From Ectocarpus siliculosus (Eukaryota > Sar > Phaeophyceae > Ectocarpales > Ectocarpaceae), in the NCBI GenBank assembly GCA_000310025.1, contig FN649726.1, forward strand, positions 2,030,546-2,094,545: 64,000 nt of DNA. The letters are read 5' to 3'. Position 1 is the first letter of the stretch. The number at the start of each line of letters is the position of its first letter. The position numbers and the translations under genes are program-made. A model generated the notes under the pieces. That model ran no database searches. It was not told the origin of the DNA and saw only the letters and a program-made list of their open reading frames with translations. Shown piece after piece: positions 59,901 through 64,000 of the stretch.

Positions 59901-62900
59901 GTTTGCGGCGGGTCTACTGGAACGAACGCGCCCGTCTTTTTCTCTTCTGCAAATTACAGCCGTGTTTTTCTGCTGCAGTTGTGGAAGCGGTGGTTCACAC
60001 AGACTCCGGTGCTTTGTGCCGTCTGTATCCTGCCGAGGCAAAGTTCGGGGAGGGCCGGGACGGCCGTTCGGTATATATCCACAAGCGGCGAGATTTGGTG
60101 CGCGGCTAAATTACGCGGCGACATGCAGTGAAACAGGCGCCGCCTCTGGAGCATGTGCCCTAGCCTGGAAACTGGACATTGCTAGCCACGTGGCAAGCCT
60201 CCACACGCAGACCTCACCCAATTATTTTATAAGTAGACCTGGATACACCTGACGTCGGGGGTACACAGAGTGAGCCTCAAGGGTGCGAAAAATTCAGATT
60301 GCGACAATTTGCGAGTGTATCATGTCAACTGGATATTTTGCCCATGTTGCTTTTTCTGTATTCGTTGCCCGTTGCTACGGCCGTTGTTGCTCTATGAAAA
60401 CTGGAAGCAGTTCTAACAAGACAACGAAACGCTGTGCTTCCACGCTCCCATGGTGCCGTTGAGTGGCCTCAATGTCTCTGCCTCTGGATATCCGAACCGC
60501 GAACATTATAGCCAGCCGTGAGCGAGAAGTCGCGACTGGGGGTATGCAAACATGCTTACCTCGAACACGCCTCACGACCCGGAATCTCGGGGAAGAGAAT
60601 CACTGCTCAGCGGCAACGGCAAAGTCGATGGCGAGAAGAACACGCCCCATGCACAGCTCTCTCCTCTTTGCACCTACTACGGCCTGGCCTGGACCTGCTG
60701 CTGCTCCACTGTCCTGGGCCTGCCTCACGAGGTGGGGGGCCCACCACCGAGAAAACGAGGGGACGGGGGGCACGCCATACACAGGAGCAAATTCCATTGC
60801 CGTTCGTCGCCTGTGTTGATTCCAATAAACGGCCATCCACACTTTCCAGCCGCCCGTTCAATATTCAATGCACGTCCTGTTGTCTGCACTGAATAGCCCT
60901 GGCTTCTGGTCGCGCAGAAAACTCATCCTCTCGATTGTTCCTCTTCATGTTCAACACGCTCATACAACATGAAGTGAAGGGACAAAATAGAGATGGATTC
61001 GTTGGGTCATACTCTGTCATGCTTTAATTACAGGTACTTTCTGACGCTATGAATTCATTGCTAACCTGTCTCAGACTCTTTTCTATGATAGAGATGGATT
61101 CGTTGTGTCATATTAAGAAAACAAAATATATATATATATGTTAAAGGGTCCGCGTTGCGTAGACTACTCACGAAACGTGGACTTATTTTTTTAAAGGTCG
61201 TGGGATTGGGTATGCGTAAGACAAGGAAGGTAGGTATTGGTTGAACGACTGCATGATGGAGCAAACAAGAACAACGCTCTGGAGAACAAAACAGACGACG
61301 ACCGCGTAGCTTAGCTGACCAGTTGTCTACTGCTGTGCTGTAGTTTTTAAAATGAAGTGAACGAGGAGATCGATGTACTGTAGTAAGGGAAAGGTAAAGC
61401 AAGGTCCCGCCCCCCCTTCTCCCTGCCCTAATCTTTTCACTACATTCGCGAAGTACGATTGGTGCTCGGATGAGGTTTGTTGGTAAGAAAGACCTCCCGG
61501 ACAACTACAAAACACAGGCATTATTACCCGATCATGGCAGTCGGCCGAAGTATTCTTGCCGTGTTCATTGCTGTGTGCCCTCTTCACATCATTAAATCCC
61601 GACCTATCTATCCGTTGAGCCGCGTCGACGTAGCACTCGATGACCGCTGGGAATGCACAGACAGATAGATTCGAGGGCAGTCCGTATCCGCTGTAAGGCT
61701 ACTGTTACTACGGCTTCGCTCGACCGTCACCGCAACTTCTTTCCGAAGCGCAAGTTAACACAGTCAGCACAGGAACCGGTCCCCGGGAGGGACTGTTGTG
61801 GCAGACGCAGAACCCGCGACCCCCTTTACTTCTGACCCGGGCAGTGGATGCCATAGGCAAGTCGGTCGTCATGTACCGCGGGGAACAGGCCATACAAACA
61901 GAAGCCAAGGACGTTTTCCAGTTCGTGTCGTGGCAACGGTTGGACAAAAATATGTCTTCTTCTTGCATGGCGCTCAACCAACCGAATCAAACACAACAAG
62001 AGAACAAGTTACCGACGGCCATCATTGCATTGTTCTATGCACCCCCGCCCCGTGTTTCAACATTGAAACAAAACGAGTGAACGAGTGTGCGAAGTTCGGG
62101 AGGAACGCCACGAGCTACCGTCCACTCGTCGTGCTCCATTCCTACCTACGGAGAGCATACACCCGAATACAAAAGCACCCATCGCGACACCGTTCTTTCA
62201 AATCAAGCTCTCGCGGGCGAGAGAAAAACGACGCCACACTCTCCGGCACGCGTGCTGAAAGAATACAATTTGTGCAACGGATTTGGGGCATTGATCCCCC
62301 CCCCCCCCAACCCCCCCCTTCGAAGCTACGGAACGCCATGAAAATTTAACACTCCTGTCTCATGCATATACCAAGGGAATGGGCAAAAATTAATTCTCGC
62401 AGCGAAAGCTCGAGGGCCATCGTTCACGTGCTTAGGCAGCGTCGACCCTAACTTTCGGCAACAGAAGCGGAAGAATCAAGTCGGAGAGTACACACATGCA
62501 GACCGTAGGGAGACATAAAACTGGAAGAAAAAGGTGGAAGGTCACCAACACGTTTCTTACCCCAAGATACTTCCAGTGCTCACACAAGAAAAGGCGAACG
62601 TCGTTTTGCCGCAACAACTGAAAGTTACGTTCGTACGCTTCTACACTATGATCGAGTGAAGAAAAAAAGTGAGCGACTGAGGTACAACGAGCTATTCTTA
62701 CTTACGCAACAGCGCTCGAGCGTTGGCCGTCGAACAAACACATACAGCGTGCAACATGCAGGCGTCTTGGAAAATAAAACTCGCTGTATCCGCAAAACAT
62801 AATGAGTTTTTCAATCCTCCATGTAATGCTCGAAAAACCGTCGGCGCGGCACAAGCACGCAGAAATGAACCAAAAATGATACCGCCACCCACACACACAC

Positions 62901-64000
62901 AAAAGGAAAGCCACAACTTTCTACAATCAAACCTCTTCCAACTCCCCGCGTGCTCCACACACACAGCATCCGGAAAGGCTACCCCGCAAGCTCTGATTTT
63001 CCTCACCATTATGGCACACGAGCCTGTCCACAAGCTCCAAAGTACCCTGTACACACACACCATCAGTCCTGCCTACCTGCAGGAGCAACTTCGTGTACAG
63101 CTTGTATAGTACTCCCCAGCCAAAAAAGCCAAAATATTTGCAGGCTACGGCGGCAAACATACGAAATCTCCTGCCATTTATAACAGCACGCCGGGTCGGC
63201 GATGTCGGAAGGGCCCACACTCGGTTTGCTACCGACTACTTCCAAGTGTTTATTTCCACTTGGTGGCATAGCACTTCCACTGCTTCTTGGCACAACAGTC
63301 AAATCCTACCATGTGCTGCATCATGCAGGGCTCAGAGCACCAGCAAAAAGTGCGACAAGATAAAAATGAGACGCGAAAATTGAGAAAAAGCAACGAGGAC
63401 ATTTTCGGAGATACACTGCGGAGGAGCGGGAGAGGGGTCTTGACAGCACAGCACACCTCAATGCACTCTTAACTACACCGCTCTTACAGCAGGTATGCGC
63501 TAGTGCTCCCTTGTTTTACCAAGAGCTAGCAAACAACCCCGCAATCCCCAAGTCTCATCCGCGCTCCCCCCCTGCTCTGTTGCCTAACCCTTGTAGACCC
63601 CCTACACAAAAGAACAAAAGCAAGCAGAGACATACCTGTTTTTCTAGGTTGCCGAGATTCTCCTACGAATTTCGCTTCCTTGAACATGACGCAAAAACAA
63701 GATCCACGGAAACACCCCTCCCCCGCCCCCCTCCCCTCCCCCCAGGCATGCAAAACACGATAACGCCCCCCCCCCCGCCCTCCCCGGGCCGAAGTTATCA
63801 AAGGTGTATGACCACAAGCACTTGAATACTCAGCCACATATGGGTGAGCAGCGTGCGCGACAGCTCATCAGTTCTGCCAGGAGATGAAAAAAAAAAAAAA
63901 AACGTGACCCATGAATGAGTACAAGCTGTCCCGTCAGACAACCAAACAGAAAAGCTTTAACGACGGAAACGACTTAACAACTCTGGGACTCGTCAGGCGA
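59901..64000. other. Region upstream of the Cys-rich gene, no gene recognised
   Basis: Open frames on both strands are short or mutually overlapping. The longest, plus 61798-62349 and minus 62698-63063, show no domain. A direct repeat of TAGAGATGGATTCGTTG with flanking sequence occurs near 60989 and 61087. Homopolymer C runs occur near 62299 and 63760. The promoter of the minus-strand Cys-rich gene should lie just above 59900. Confidence 0.4.

Noticed and set aside
61796-62349. Overlapping plus frames of 94 and 183 codons with a minus frame
   Set aside because: Three frames are open at once, no motif is recognisable, and the end is a poly-C tract; coding status cannot be supported.
1-64000. 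CRISPR array, bacterial operon, prophage or integrated virus
   Set aside because: No regularly spaced repeats, no ribosome-binding-site-led gene trains and no capsid, integrase or polymerase motifs were found on either strand.

Overview
The window is nuclear DNA of an intron-rich eukaryote. Coding exons are GC-rich, introns run from a few hundred bases to more than 1 kb with GT-AG borders, and proteins carry long Ala, Gly and Ser tracts. Introns are loaded with CAA/TTG microsatellites and poly-G runs. The style resembles a brown alga or related stramenopile (Ectocarpus-like); that assignment is an inference, since no marker gene is present. Five gene models could be assembled by hand with consistent reading phase at essentially every junction. 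No rRNA, CRISPR array, operon or clear bacterial-type gene was seen.

Layout: (1) 1.0-20.9 kb, minus strand: a complete or nearly complete BTAF1/Mot1 gene, the Snf2-family ATPase that strips TBP from DNA, in at least 28 exons and about 2,545 codons. (2) 20.9-24.1 kb: intergenic, rich in small elements: two tRNA-like B-box sequences, one copy of a dispersed repeat, and a MITE with 40-bp inverted ends. (3) 24.1-26.7 kb, plus strand: a four-exon gene for a 363-residue protein with seven predicted membrane segments and a short Cys-rich head, topologically like a G-protein-coupled receptor. (4) 26.7-31.2 kb: no confident gene. (5) 31.2-43.5 kb, minus strand: a 17-exon carnitine O-acyltransferase with the complete catalytic core, interrupted in one intron by a sequencing gap and in another by a second MITE copy. 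(6) 45.8-51.9 kb, plus strand: an eight-exon gene for an unrecognised 695-residue protein. (7) 51.9-56.2 kb: only weak ORFs and a minisatellite. (8) 56.2-59.9 kb, minus strand: a five-exon gene for an unrecognised 526-residue Cys-rich protein. (9) 59.9-64.0 kb: nothing supportable.

The genes are functionally unrelated housekeeping or orphan genes; no pathway cluster is visible. The most notable items are the unrecognised seven-helix protein, the two orphan genes, the MITE family, a probable GC-AG intron in the Mot1 gene, and an assembly gap whose two flanks are the same sequence read twice, once badly.
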